This document shows, one piece after another, positions 54,392 through 63,201 of a stretch of DNA of 64,000 bases. The notes beneath the pieces are model-generated. The model did not search any database and was not told the origin of the DNA. It was given only the letters and a program-made list of their open reading frames with translations. The stretch is taken from NCBI GenBank assembly GCA_964408805.1, contig CAYPAV010000005.1, forward strand, positions 124,001-188,000, given 5' to 3'. Position 1 is the stretch's first letter. Each line of letters opens with the position of its first letter. The position numbers and the translations under genes were made by a program. This stretch comes from CAYPAV01 sp964408805 (GTDB lineage Bacteria > Pseudomonadota > Alphaproteobacteria > UBA8366).

Positions 54392-55278
54392 AGTTCGAGA
54401 CCGCCATTCGCCTCGATCCAGCGGGCGATCTCGCTATTGTCGGCGTTGTCGATCAAGTGATTGCGGGCGGCCGCGTACATATCGCGGACCGTGCCGCCGA
54501 CCATCCAGCCCACCCCCAGTTCCTGGGCGAGATCGAGCGCGGTATTGACGTCCTTGATCATCAAATCCATCGAAAAGCCGGAATCGAAGGACCGGCTGAG
54601 CACGTATTCCTTCAGCTTGCCTTCGGTGGCGCTGTTCTTGCCGCTGGAGTAGTTCAGGATATCGACCATGTTCTCGGGATCGAGACCGAACTTTTTGCCG
54701 ATCACCAGGGCTTCGACCGAGGCGACGAGATTGGTCGCGGAAAGGACATTGTTGATCGACTTCATGGCATGCGCCGTGCCGAGACCCCCAGTTTCGAAGA
54801 GACGCCCGCCCATGGTCTCGAGCGCCGGTCGTACGCGCTCGATATCCGCCTTCTCCCCGCCGACCATGATCGCGATCGTCCCCTCGATGGCCCGCGGCAC
54901 TCCGCCCGAGACCGGCGCATCGACCATGCCGACGCCCTTTTCGGCCAAAATCTTGCCAAGTTCGACCGTCCCGAAGGGCGCGGAGGAGGACATATCGACC
55001 AGGATCGTCCCTTCCGACAGGCCGTCGGCCAGGCAATCGCCCTCGCCGATCGCCACATCGCGGACGATCTTGCCGTTCGGCAGGCAGGTGATCACCGCTT
55101 CCGCCTCCTGCGCGACGGCGGCGAGGCCGTTCGCGGGCCGCGCCGTCTCGTGCTCGTTGGTGAAGGCCTCGACCGCCGCCTGGTCGAGATCGGCGACGAT
55201 CACCTCGTGGCCCGCCTTGGCGAGGTTCGCCGCCATCGGTCCACCCATGTTTCCAATGCCGACATAGCCGACGCGCAT
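54388..55278 (-). CDS. NAD(P)-dependent beta-hydroxyacid dehydrogenase (3-hydroxyisobutyrate dehydrogenase-like)
   Basis: 296 residues. It has the Rossmann motif GYVGIGNMGGPMAANLAKAG, the substrate-binding DAPVSGGVPRAIEGT and the catalytic Lys in HAMKSINNVLSATN. Members oxidise 3-hydroxyisobutyrate, tartronate semialdehyde reduction products or related beta-hydroxyacids. It is coupled to the MaoC gene and 23 bases downstream of a CMD-family gene. Another member is at 63.2 kb. Confidence 0.92.
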   Translation of the reverse strand: MRVGYVGIGNMGGPMAANLAKAGHEVIVADLDQAAVEAFTNEHETARPANGLAAVAQEAEAVITCLPNGKIVRDVAIGEGDCLADGLSEGTILVDMSSSAPFGTVELGKILAEKGVGMVDAPVSGGVPRAIEGTIAIMVGGEKADIERVRPALETMGGRLFETGGLGTAHAMKSINNVLSATNLVASVEALVIGKKFGLDPENMVDILNYSSGKNSATEGKLKEYVLSRSFDSGFSMDLMIKDVNTALDLAQELGVGWMVGGTVRDMYAAARNHLIDNADNSEIARWIEANGGLEL

Positions 55279-55301
55279 GATCTCTCTCCCTCTATTAATT
55301 C

Positions 55302-55691
55302 TTAATCGTCGCCGCCGCCTTCGCCTTCGGCGAAGATCTCGCGCGCAATCTTAAAGCTGCTGACCGCCGTCGGCACGCCCGCATAGACGCCGACATGCAA
55401 AAGAATGGCGGCAATCTCGTCCTTGGTCACGCCATTGGTCAGGGCGCCTCGCAGGTGCAGTTTCAACTCTTCGTGCCGCGGCAGGCCGGCGAGCAGGGCG
55501 ACGTTGATGATGCTTCGGGTCCGGCGGTCCAGAGTCTCGTCGCACCACACCGTGCCCCAAGCGTATTCGGTCGCGAAATCCTGCAACTTCTTGCCGAAAT
55601 CGTCGGCACCATCGATCGAAGTGTTGACGTAATCCTCGCCGAGCACGGCCTTCCGGACCGCAAGCCCACGGTCGTATTGACTCTCCGCCAT
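55302..55691 (-). CDS. Carboxymuconolactone decarboxylase-family protein (PcaC-like)
   Basis: 129 residues from MAESQYDRGLAVRKAVLGED, the PcaC-type N-terminus, then WGTVWCDETLDRRTRSIINV and HEELKLHLRGALTNGVTKDE. It is closer to true PcaC than the copy at 46.9 kb. No other protocatechuate gene is present, so the reaction is unproven. The start follows AAGGAGGAGGCGAAACG. It is first in the three-gene leftward operon with the dehydrogenase and MaoC genes. Confidence 0.88.
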   Translation of the reverse strand: MAESQYDRGLAVRKAVLGEDYVNTSIDGADDFGKKLQDFATEYAWGTVWCDETLDRRTRSIINVALLAGLPRHEELKLHLRGALTNGVTKDEIAAILLHVGVYAGVPTAVSSFKIAREIFAEGEGGGDD

Positions 55692-55815
55692 TCGTTTCGC
55701 CTCCTCCTTGAAACAGGTGTTCAATCGCCTCGGCGCGGTGTGCCGAATTCGCTCGTTATGATGTAGAGCGGCCGCTTCCCCGGCAAGGCATCCAGTTAAA
55801 GCTTCCGCTTCAAGC

Positions 55816-55844
55816 TTGTGGATAACTAATTGAATTGCTACCAT
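55816..55844 (+). promoter_or_regulatory. Putative sigma-70-like promoter of the bactofilin gene
   Basis: TTGTGG at 55816 and TACCAT at 55839, 17 bases apart, lie in an AT-rich stretch 35 bases upstream of the bactofilin ATG. Matches to the consensus are moderate. The -35 region overlaps a DnaA-box-like TGTGGATAA at 55817-55825. Confidence 0.3.
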
Positions 55845-55878
55845 TTAAGTTCGCAGTGTTGTGCGAGGGGAAATATCT

Positions 55879-56400
55879 ATGGTTTTCCGTAAGAAGGCGC
55901 CGGCAAAGGGTAAGGTCCCGGTCAAGGTCGAAAAGGCGTCACCGCCGTCGATCATCAGTGCCAATTTGCGAATTTCCGGTGACCTCGACGGTGACGGCGA
56001 TCTGCAGATCGAGGGCCGGGTCGACGGCAATATCCGATGCGAAACGCTGACCGTCGGCGAGACCGGGCATGTCGAAGGCAAGGTCGTCGCCAACTCCCTC
56101 CGTCTGCTCGGTACGATCAAGGGATCGGTGCGCGCACGGGTCATCTCGATGATGAAATCGGCGAAGATGATCGGCGACGTGACCCACGAGCGGATCGAAA
56201 TCCAGGCCGGCGCCATGGTCGACGGTCTATTCAAACACGCGAAGGCGGAGGATTTCGAGAAACGCGGCGCCCGTTTCAAGGACGCGGCCCCGCCCGACCG
56301 TCCCAAGGGTCCGGTCTCGAAGAAAGAGAAACCGGCGATCGCCGCCTCACTGGCACCGGCGCAAAGTTCCGACAAACCGGACACCAAGCCGCTCCATTAG
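55879..56400 (+). CDS. Bactofilin (polymer-forming cytoskeletal protein)
   Basis: 173 residues. The core, from ANLRISGDLDGDGDLQIEGR to KMIGDVTHERIEIQAGAMV, is the right-handed beta-helix of bactofilins, with the repeated G-x-I/V-x-G turns. The charged N-terminus and Pro/Lys-rich C-terminus are typical flexible tails. Bactofilins self-assemble without nucleotide and organise cell shape, stalks or poles. ATG 55879 follows GAGGGG; the GTG at 55861 is less likely. No M23 peptidase gene is adjacent. Confidence 0.94.
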   Translation: MVFRKKAPAKGKVPVKVEKASPPSIISANLRISGDLDGDGDLQIEGRVDGNIRCETLTVGETGHVEGKVVANSLRLLGTIKGSVRARVISMMKSAKMIGDVTHERIEIQAGAMVDGLFKHAKAEDFEKRGARFKDAAPPDRPKGPVSKKEKPAIAASLAPAQSSDKPDTKPLH

Positions 56401-56405
56401 GGTTA

Positions 56406-56427
56406 GGGCCGCGCTTCGGCCCTTCTA
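56406..56427 (+). terminator. Possible terminator after bactofilin gene
   Basis: GGGCCG (56406-56411) pairs with CGGCCC (56417-56422) over a 5-base loop, five bases after the stop, followed by TTCTA. The T run is poor. The related TATAGGATTTGG and TACAGGATTTG repeats just after it are unexplained. The hairpin sits between two convergent genes and could act on both. Confidence 0.45.
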
Positions 56428-56441
56428 TAGGATTTGGCCCT

Positions 56442-56897
56442 CTACAGGATTTGAAAGACGTCGTATTCGGCGTAGTCCGGCATGCGTCGGCCGACGCCGA
56501 CCGCGACGACGCGATTGAGCCAATCGTATTTCGCGACCGCGGTTTCGAAATAGGGTGTATTGCGGAGATAATATTCGCTTGGGTCGACACTTTCACCGTC
56601 GGCAATCCGACCCATCACCTCGGCCGAGCCGTGGCGCATTCCGGTGTAGTACATGTAGATCATGGCGTCGTCGTCGGTGCGCAGCACCAGACGAACGTTC
56701 GGCATCATTGAGCCGTCGGCGCGGAAAATCTTCTGATCCATGCCGCCGAGAACCTCGCCCTTCAGGTCCGGCCCCTCGAAACTGCCCTCGCCCAAAATAT
56801 CGATATGCCGGAGCCCAAGCGGCACCTGGCCGATATCGTGCAGCCGATCGACGGCGATGCGGGCGGTGAACAGAAATTCGGATTGAAGTTCGGGCAT
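56442..56897 (-). CDS. DUF3237-family protein
   Basis: 151 residues from MPELQSEFLFTARI. It has the family features GGMDQKIFRADGSMMPN, ADGESVDPSEYYLRNTPYFE and ends YDWLNRVVAVGVGRR. These are single-domain beta-barrel proteins of unknown function found near catabolic genes. The frame is open upstream, but the family begins at this Met. It is divergent from the PhoD-like gene (98 bases). Confidence 0.88.
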   Translation of the reverse strand: MPELQSEFLFTARIAVDRLHDIGQVPLGLRHIDILGEGSFEGPDLKGEVLGGMDQKIFRADGSMMPNVRLVLRTDDDAMIYMYYTGMRHGSAEVMGRIADGESVDPSEYYLRNTPYFETAVAKYDWLNRVVAVGVGRRMPDYAEYDVFQIL

Positions 56898-56995
56898 GAA
56901 GCGCTTCCTTGTCGCGGACATTGGAGAACGCCATCGAAACACCATCACCGGCTCTCTCGCAAGTTCCAAGCGAGCGGACTACACTCGCCGATGTC

Positions 56996-58090
56996 ATGAG
57001 CCGATCCCCGATCATGCTTGGCGTTGGCACCGTCCTCTTGGCCGCGATCCTGGCGGGATGCACCGGTCCCCGCGCGGCGGCGCCGACGATCTTGTTCCTC
57101 GATCCCGCAAAACCCCTGACCCGGATCGCCTTTGGCTCCTGCAACCGGCAGAACCGGCCGCAGCCGCATTGGGACAAGATCCTAGCGACCGACCCGCAAC
57201 TTTTCCTCCATCTCGGCGACAACATCTATGCGGATACCACGGACCCGGCGGTGATGCGCCGGAAATACGACGATCTGGCGCGAGATCCGGGCTATCGGCG
57301 GCTCAGGGCGCGCCTCCCGGTGATGGCGATCTGGGACGATCACGACTATGGCCGGAACGACGCCGGCACGACCTATCCGATGAAGCGCGCCGCGAAGGAG
57401 ATCTTTCTCGATTTCTTCGGAGATCCAAAGGGCTCGGCACGGCGCCGCCAGGAAGGCGGCATCCATACCGCCCATATCATCGGTCCGCCAGGACGCCGCG
57501 TACAGTTGATCCTGCTCGATACGCGCTACGACCGGGCTCCCTTGCATCGCGTCTCCAAGGCGGAGCGCCGCGCCCGGCGCGGCTGGAAAATGGGGCCCTA
57601 CCGGCCCAACCCCGATCCTAAAGCGCGAATGCTGGGCGATGCGCAGTGGCGCTGGCTCGAGACCCAATTCCGGAAACCGGCCGAGCTTCGCATCGTCGCG
57701 ACCGGCACCCGCTTCCTGGCCGAGAACACCGGCTTCGAATCTTGGTCGAACCTACCGTTGGAGCGTCGCCGCCTGATCGATCTCATCGCCAAGACCGGGG
57801 CGCGAGGCGTTTTCTTCCTCAGCGGCGATCCCCATTTCGCCGAGATCTCGAGGCAGGACGACGAGGGGGCGCCCTATCCGCTGTACGACATCACGTCGAG
57901 TTCGCTCAACTCCTCGAACCACCGCCCCCACCGGAACACCCGCCGCATCCTCGGCCCCTACGGCGATCCGAATTTCGGCCTGGTCGAGATCGACTGGGCG
58001 GGGGGTCGGGTCCAGATTGAAATTCGCGATGCGGCGGGTGACAACACGGTCCTAAAACAAGTTATCTCCATCGACGCGCTACAAAACTAG
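56996..58090 (+). CDS. PhoD-like metallophosphatase, predicted lipoprotein
   Basis: 364 residues. The N-terminus MLGVGTVLLAAILAGCTGP has a lipobox (LAGC), so the protein is probably an envelope lipoprotein. The PhoD-type metal motifs follow: FGSCNRQNRPQPHW, FLHLGDNIYAD, IWDDHDYGRND and FFLSGDPHFAEI. The family hydrolyses phosphodiesters and phosphomonoesters with Ca2+/Fe3+. No Tat motif is seen, unlike true PhoD. With phosphonate and glycerophosphodiester genes in the window, phosphorus scavenging is a reasonable role. Confidence 0.87.
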   Translation: MSRSPIMLGVGTVLLAAILAGCTGPRAAAPTILFLDPAKPLTRIAFGSCNRQNRPQPHWDKILATDPQLFLHLGDNIYADTTDPAVMRRKYDDLARDPGYRRLRARLPVMAIWDDHDYGRNDAGTTYPMKRAAKEIFLDFFGDPKGSARRRQEGGIHTAHIIGPPGRRVQLILLDTRYDRAPLHRVSKAERRARRGWKMGPYRPNPDPKARMLGDAQWRWLETQFRKPAELRIVATGTRFLAENTGFESWSNLPLERRRLIDLIAKTGARGVFFLSGDPHFAEISRQDDEGAPYPLYDITSSSLNSSNHRPHRNTRRILGPYGDPNFGLVEIDWAGGRVQIEIRDAAGDNTVLKQVISIDALQN

Positions 58091-58091
58091 A

Positions 58092-59402
58092 TTACCGCGG
58101 CGGATCAAGTGTTGTATTGACGAGTGCCGCCGGCTTCGGCCCGCCGTTCGCCCAATCGAGAAGTTCGACCGTATGGACGACCGGCACGCCGGCATCACCC
58201 GCGATCTGGGTGAGACAGCCGATATTGCCGACCGCCACGAGTTCGGGCTCGGTGGATTGGATGGCGTCGATCTTCCGTCGTTTCAGCTGATCGGCGAGAT
58301 CGGGCTGGAGAATATTGTAGGTGCCGGCTGAGCCGCAGCAGAGGTGGCCTTCCGGGACATCGAGGACATTGAAACCCGCCGCCGCGAGCAGCGTCTTCGG
58401 CGCCTCAGTAATGCGTTGGCCGTGCTGGAGCGAACAGGCGGCGTGGTAGGCGACCCGCTGGCCGGTCTCTCGCGACGGCGGCGGCAGACCGATTTCCGCC
58501 AGATACTCGGAGACATCCCGGGTCAATTCGGCGACCCGTGCCGCGGGTTCGGCAAGTGCGGCGTCCTCCCGAAACATGAACCCGTAATCCTTCACCGTAG
58601 TGCCGCAACCGCTCGCATTGACGATGACGGCGTCGAGACCATCGCCCTCGATCTCGCGGGTCCAGGCGCGGATGTTCCGCGCTGCCTGGTGCCGGCTCTC
58701 CTCGGCCCGGCCCAAATGATGAACGAGAGCGCCGCAACAGCCGGTCCCCCTGGCCACTACGACCTCGATCCCCATTCGGGTCAGAAGCCGCGCCGTCGCG
58801 GCATTGATGTCGGGCGCCAACACTTGCTGCGCGCAACCGCTCATCAAGGCGACCCGGCCGCGGCGCACCCCTTCGGCCGGAATAATTTGCGGTCGGTCGA
58901 CGGGATCGGGCGGCGGCACGGATTTAGGTGACAGATTTAGCATGGCGGCGAGCCGCCCCGGCATCAGAAGGGCAAGCGGTCGCGCCAGGGCGGCGCCCAA
59001 CAAGGCGAGACGAAAGAGAAACGGACGCGGCAGGACAATCGCCAGGAGATCCCGCAGCAACCGCTCGGCAATCGGCCGCGCGGCGGTGCGGTCGATATGG
59101 GCGCGGGCTTGATCCACCAGATGCATGTAATGGACGCCGGACGGGCAGGTCGTCATGCAGGAGAGGCAGGAGAGACAGCGATCGACATGCTGCACGGTCC
59201 GCGCCGGGGCCGGGATATCGCGCTCAAGCATGTCCTTGATCAGATAGATGCGCCCCCGCGGACTATCGAGCTCGTCCCCCAGCAGCACATAGGTCGGGCA
59301 GGTCGCCGTGCAGAACCCGCAATGCACACAGGCCCGGAGGATGCGATTGACCTCCGCGATGTCGGGATCGGCGAGCTGGGTGAGGGAGAAATTCGTCTGC
59401 AT
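58092..59402 (-). CDS. glcF: Glycolate oxidase iron-sulfur subunit
   Basis: 436 residues. Two 4Fe-4S ferredoxin motifs are at the N-terminus: CVHCGFCTATCPTY near 26-39 and CLSCLSCMTTCPSG near 77-90. Two CCG domains follow (SGCAQQVL with GCCGALVHH, then HAACSLQHGQ with CCGSAGTYN). It passes electrons from the GlcD/GlcE flavins to quinone. It is last in glcD-glcE-glcF (leftward) and 3 bases after glcE. Confidence 0.95.
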   Translation of the reverse strand: MQTNFSLTQLADPDIAEVNRILRACVHCGFCTATCPTYVLLGDELDSPRGRIYLIKDMLERDIPAPARTVQHVDRCLSCLSCMTTCPSGVHYMHLVDQARAHIDRTAARPIAERLLRDLLAIVLPRPFLFRLALLGAALARPLALLMPGRLAAMLNLSPKSVPPPDPVDRPQIIPAEGVRRGRVALMSGCAQQVLAPDINAATARLLTRMGIEVVVARGTGCCGALVHHLGRAEESRHQAARNIRAWTREIEGDGLDAVIVNASGCGTTVKDYGFMFREDAALAEPAARVAELTRDVSEYLAEIGLPPPSRETGQRVAYHAACSLQHGQRITEAPKTLLAAAGFNVLDVPEGHLCCGSAGTYNILQPDLADQLKRRKIDAIQSTEPELVAVGNIGCLTQIAGDAGVPVVHTVELLDWANGGPKPAALVNTTLDPPR

Positions 59403-59405
59403 GGC

Positions 59406-60632
59406 TCAGACCCCGGGATACATGCGGCCGGGATTTAGGACGCCGACGGGATCAAAGCCTTCCTTGATCCGCCGGGTGAGTGCCGCGAGGCCGTGCTCCT
59501 GAGGCTGAAAGACCGGGGTCGCGGCGCGCAATTTCTCCGAACCCCGGATCAGCGTCGCATGTCCGCCGGCGGCCGCGACCGCGGCGGGGAGTGCTTCCAG
59601 ATTGGCGGTCTCTTCATCCGGCGCCGCCAGCCAGATGAGCCCGCCGCCCCAGTCGAGATACCCTTCGAAGCCATGGTTGCGGATTAGCCCGGAGATCACC
59701 TCGGCGCCCCTCCGGGGGGCCGTCGAGACCCGCCAGACCGGACGCGCGTCACCGGCCGCCGCGAAGGGCAGAACATCGCGAATTTCGATCCAAAATCCGC
59801 CCGAGTTATAGCCGTGGAGTTCCTCCGTCGCTCCGAAACCCGCCAACGCCTCTCGCAGCGCCCGGCAGCGATACTCGACCGAGGGACCGGTGCCCTCGAT
59901 CCGGATCGCGGTGACGGAAGCGCCCGCGTCCCGCACATAGGAAACATCGGACTCTTTCGCCAGCGCCGCCGGAAGATGGGCCGCGCCGGTCACGTCGTGG
60001 GGGCTGTGAAGGGCTCGCGTCAGGGCGGCGACGGCGTCCGGCCAATCGAGCCCGATGACGAGAACCGTGCGCGTCTTCTCGGGCGCCGGCAGTACCTTCA
60101 CCGTCAGCTCGGTCATCGCTCCCAGCGTGCCCCAGGCCCCGGCGAGCAATTTGCAAAGATCGTAGCCGGTCACATTCTTCACCACCCGGCCGCCGGACTT
60201 GTAATCCTCGCCCCGGCCGGAGACCGCCTTGAAGCCTAGGAAATGATCCCGCGCGGCCCCCGCCTTGATCCGCCGCGGCCCCGAAAGATTACAGGCGATG
60301 GTGCCGCCGAGCGTCCCTTTGCCGAGATCATGGCCCAGCAGCCGACTCAAATCCGGCGGCTCGAAGGCGAGCTGCTGATTTTCGGCGCCGATAGCCGCTT
60401 CGATTTCGCCGAGCGGCGTACCCGCCCCCGCCATCAGCACGAGTTCCGCAGGTTCATAGAGACTAATTCCCGAAAGCGCCGAAAGATCCAGTGTATGGGC
60501 GACATTCCCGGGCCGCCCCATCCGGCGCTTGGTGCGATGGCCGACGAGCTCAACTGGAGTCTCGTTCTCGACGGCCCAACGGATCGCGTCGCGAACTTGC
60601 TCTGGTCTCTCGGGCTTCAAGGTTTCAGTCAT
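59406..60632 (-). CDS. glcE: Glycolate oxidase FAD-binding subunit
   Basis: 408 residues with one FAD-binding PCMH domain: NVAHTLDLSALSGISLYEP, then RLLGHDLGKGTLGGTIACN and GRGEDYKSGGRVVKNVTGYD. GlcE is the second flavin-binding subunit of the glycolate:quinone oxidoreductase. The C-terminal part, including RIKEGFDPVGVLNPGRMYPG, is typical. The gene begins 18 bases after glcD. Confidence 0.95.
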   Translation of the reverse strand: MTETLKPERPEQVRDAIRWAVENETPVELVGHRTKRRMGRPGNVAHTLDLSALSGISLYEPAELVLMAGAGTPLGEIEAAIGAENQQLAFEPPDLSRLLGHDLGKGTLGGTIACNLSGPRRIKAGAARDHFLGFKAVSGRGEDYKSGGRVVKNVTGYDLCKLLAGAWGTLGAMTELTVKVLPAPEKTRTVLVIGLDWPDAVAALTRALHSPHDVTGAAHLPAALAKESDVSYVRDAGASVTAIRIEGTGPSVEYRCRALREALAGFGATEELHGYNSGGFWIEIRDVLPFAAAGDARPVWRVSTAPRRGAEVISGLIRNHGFEGYLDWGGGLIWLAAPDEETANLEALPAAVAAAGGHATLIRGSEKLRAATPVFQPQEHGLAALTRRIKEGFDPVGVLNPGRMYPGV

Positions 60633-60650
60633 GCGCGCCCGCGGCCCAGC

Positions 60651-62141
60651 TCAAAACCGTGGGATATCGGGAAAGCGGGTCTTGCCGTCGTGGACATGAA
60701 GCCGGCCCAGTTCGACGCAGCGATGGAGGGTCGGAAAGACCTTGCCTGGATTCAGCAAGCTTGCCGGATCGAAGGCGCATTTGAGGCGCTGCTGCTGTTT
60801 CAGATCGTCCTCGTCGAACATCGTCTCCATCAGGTCGCGCTTCTCGACGCCGACCCCGTGCTCGCCGGTCAGAACGCCGCCGACCTCAACGCAGAGCTTC
60901 AGGATCTCGGCGCCGAATTCCTCCGCCGTCCCCAATTCGCCGGGAATATTGGCATCATACAGGATCAAGGGATGAAGATTGCCGTCGCCCGCATGGAACA
61001 CGTTCGCGACGCGGAGGCCGTAACGCTCGGACATCTCGTTCATCCGCGCCAACACATGGGGCAGTTGATGGCGTGGAATGGTGCCGTCCATGCAATAATA
61101 GTCGGGCGAGACGCGGCCGATTGCCGGAAAGGCCGCCTTCCGTCCGGCCCAGAATTTCTCGCGCTCCGCCTCGGAGGTCGAGGCCCGAATGGTCTTGGCG
61201 CCGTTGGTCTCGGCGATCTTCCGCACCCGCTCGATCAGTTCATCGACTTCGCTTTCGGGGCCGTCCAATTCGGCGATCAGCAGCGCTTCGCAATCGAGTG
61301 GATATCCGGCCTGGGCGAAATCCTCCGAGGCCTTGATCGCGGGGCCGTCCATGATCTCCATGCCGCCGGGGATGATGCCGGCACCGATAACGTCGCTGAC
61401 GCATTGGCCGGCCGCTTCGTTGGAGGGAAAACCGATCAACAGCGCCCGCGCCGTCTCGGGTGCGCGCAGGATCCGCACCGTCACCTCGGTAACGACGCCG
61501 AGCAGCCCCTCGGACCCGGTCAGGATGCCAAGCAGGTCATAGCCCTCCGCGTCGAGATGCTTGCCGCCGAGGCGAATCACCTCGCCATCGATCAGCACTA
61601 CCTCCAACCCCAGCACATTGTTCGTGGTGAGACCGTATTTGAGGCTATGCACACCGCCCGAATTCTCGGCGATATTGCCGCCCAAGGTGCAGGCGATCTG
61701 CGAGGAGGGATCGGGCGCGTAATAGAAGTCCCGATGGGCCACCGCCTGGGTTACGGCGAGATTGGTCACGCCCGGCTGCACGACGGCACAGCGATTGTCG
61801 AAATCGACCTCCAGCACCCGGTTGAACTTGGCCATTCCCAGCAGCACCCCATCCTCGAGCGGAAGAGCGCCGCCGGACAGCGAGGTTCCCGCCCCTCGAG
61901 GCACGACCTTGATGCCGTTTTCGCCACAATATCGGAGGACGCGTCTCACTTGCTCGGTGGTTTCCGGCAGGACGACGATCATCGGCGGTTGGCGGTACGC
62001 GGTCAGCCCATCCGATTCATAGGCCTTCCGCTCCTCGGCATCGGTGATCACGCCCTCGCCGGGGACGATCTCGGAAAGTGCGGCGGCGATTTCGGTCCGC
62101 CGCGCCAGGACACCTTGGTCCGATTCCGGCATCTTCAGCAT
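60651..62141 (-). CDS. glcD: Glycolate oxidase catalytic subunit
   Basis: 496 residues. The FAD-binding region shows VVPRGAGTSLSGGALPLEDG and GGNIAENSGGVHSLKYGLT; the C-terminal FAD-linked oxidase domain has NVFHAGDGNLHPLIL, GVLTGEHGVGVEKRD and FDPASLLNPGKVFP. It oxidises glycolate (or D-lactate) to glyoxylate. The glcDEF order is canonical. It is divergent from a TauD-type dioxygenase gene; no GlcC regulator is in view. Confidence 0.95.
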   Translation of the reverse strand: MLKMPESDQGVLARRTEIAAALSEIVPGEGVITDAEERKAYESDGLTAYRQPPMIVVLPETTEQVRRVLRYCGENGIKVVPRGAGTSLSGGALPLEDGVLLGMAKFNRVLEVDFDNRCAVVQPGVTNLAVTQAVAHRDFYYAPDPSSQIACTLGGNIAENSGGVHSLKYGLTTNNVLGLEVVLIDGEVIRLGGKHLDAEGYDLLGILTGSEGLLGVVTEVTVRILRAPETARALLIGFPSNEAAGQCVSDVIGAGIIPGGMEIMDGPAIKASEDFAQAGYPLDCEALLIAELDGPESEVDELIERVRKIAETNGAKTIRASTSEAEREKFWAGRKAAFPAIGRVSPDYYCMDGTIPRHQLPHVLARMNEMSERYGLRVANVFHAGDGNLHPLILYDANIPGELGTAEEFGAEILKLCVEVGGVLTGEHGVGVEKRDLMETMFDEDDLKQQQRLKCAFDPASLLNPGKVFPTLHRCVELGRLHVHDGKTRFPDIPRF

Positions 62142-62211
62142 GGTCGGCCCTTCCCTGCTCTCGCCCGTGTTCCGTTTTAGCGGATCGCGCCGCCGGGGAA
62201 AAGCGAGTCCG

Positions 62212-62235
62212 CCAATCGCCTTCCGGCGATTTTGG
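62212..62235 (+). promoter_or_regulatory. Hairpin in the leader of the TauD-type gene
   Basis: AATCGCC (62214-62220) pairs with GGCGATT (62225-62231) over a TTCC loop; two more pairs are possible across a bulge. TTGGATTAATCTTTTT follows. It lies 43 bases upstream of the ATG at 62278, in the divergent glcD/TauD space. It may be a leader stem or a weak attenuator. Confidence 0.35.
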
Positions 62236-62277
62236 ATTAATCTTTTTCACAACGGAGACCGCAAGGGGAAAGCAACC

Positions 62278-63120
62278 ATGGAATCACGCGTGATCGGCCC
62301 GGGTTTTGCCGTCGAGCTGACGGGCGTCGATATCGGACAAGATCAACCCGATGCGGTCTGGGAGGAAATCCGTGATCTTTGGCTCGCGAACAAAGTCATG
62401 GTCATCCGCGACCAGAGGCTCGACGACGACGATATGATTCGCTTCGCGGAGCGCTTCGGGCCGACTTATGTCTATGTGCGCGACCAGTTCAACGACAAGG
62501 ACCGCCCCCAGGTCACCCTGCTCTCCAATATCGAGGAGGCGGGCCGGCGGCTCGGCGATCTCGGCGACGGCGAGGTGCACTGGCACACCGACCAGGCCTA
62601 TTCCGAGGAAGGCGCCTTCGGCACGATCCTCTACGGCGTCGAAATTCCCGCGGAAGGCGGCAACACCTGCTATTGCGACCTCGCCCAGGCCCATGACGGC
62701 CTTTCGGCGGAACTCAAAAAGCGAATCGAGGGCCGGCGGCAGACCTTCTCCATTACCAAGGCGGCGGAGGTTCAGCGGATCGGCATGCCGGAGGCGCAGC
62801 GCCTCGCCAAACCGCCGATCTCGCTGCCGATCGTCCGTACCCATCCCTATACAGGCTGCAAGGTGCTGTTCATCAGTCCCAACCATGCGACCGGCATCGA
62901 CGACATGGGGCAAGACGAGAGCGATGCGCTACTGGAAGAATTGCATGCGCACGCCATGTCGCCGGCGTATTTCTATCGGCACGAGTGGCGGGTCGGCGAT
63001 CTCGTGATCCACGACAACACCTCGACCATCCACCGCCGCGATTCCTTTCCGCCGAGCCAGCGCCGGATGCTGCGCCGCACCGGCTTTCTGCTGCCGGAAG
63101 ACGCCCGCGCCCGGTTCTAG
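62278..63120 (+). CDS. TauD/TfdA-family Fe(II)/2-oxoglutarate dioxygenase
   Basis: 280 residues from MESRVIGPGFAVELTGVDIG. The iron HxD is in EVHWHTDQAYSEEG, the distal His in IHDNTSTIHRRDSF and the 2-oxoglutarate Arg in RRMLRRTGF. It is a distinct paralog of the protein at 53.0 kb. Substrates in the family include taurine and 2,4-D. The gene is followed after 81 bases by a hydroxyacid dehydrogenase gene. ATG 62278 follows AAGGGG. Confidence 0.9.
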   Translation: MESRVIGPGFAVELTGVDIGQDQPDAVWEEIRDLWLANKVMVIRDQRLDDDDMIRFAERFGPTYVYVRDQFNDKDRPQVTLLSNIEEAGRRLGDLGDGEVHWHTDQAYSEEGAFGTILYGVEIPAEGGNTCYCDLAQAHDGLSAELKKRIEGRRQTFSITKAAEVQRIGMPEAQRLAKPPISLPIVRTHPYTGCKVLFISPNHATGIDDMGQDESDALLEELHAHAMSPAYFYRHEWRVGDLVIHDNTSTIHRRDSFPPSQRRMLRRTGFLLPEDARARF

Positions 63121-63201
63121 AACACCCGTCGCCCCGCTAGCCCGGCGCTCTATATTAGCCTCCGGGATCGTAGCCCGGCGGGATCTAATCGGAGATGAAA
63201 C

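Noticed and set aside
55817..55825. TGTGGATAA, a perfect DnaA-box complement
   Set aside because: A single box without a cluster, an AT-rich unwinding region or dnaA/dnaN nearby does not support an origin.
60243..62180. 645-codon plus-strand frame over glcD and glcE
   Set aside because: Opposite to two clear glycolate oxidase subunits in canonical order; no recognisable motif.
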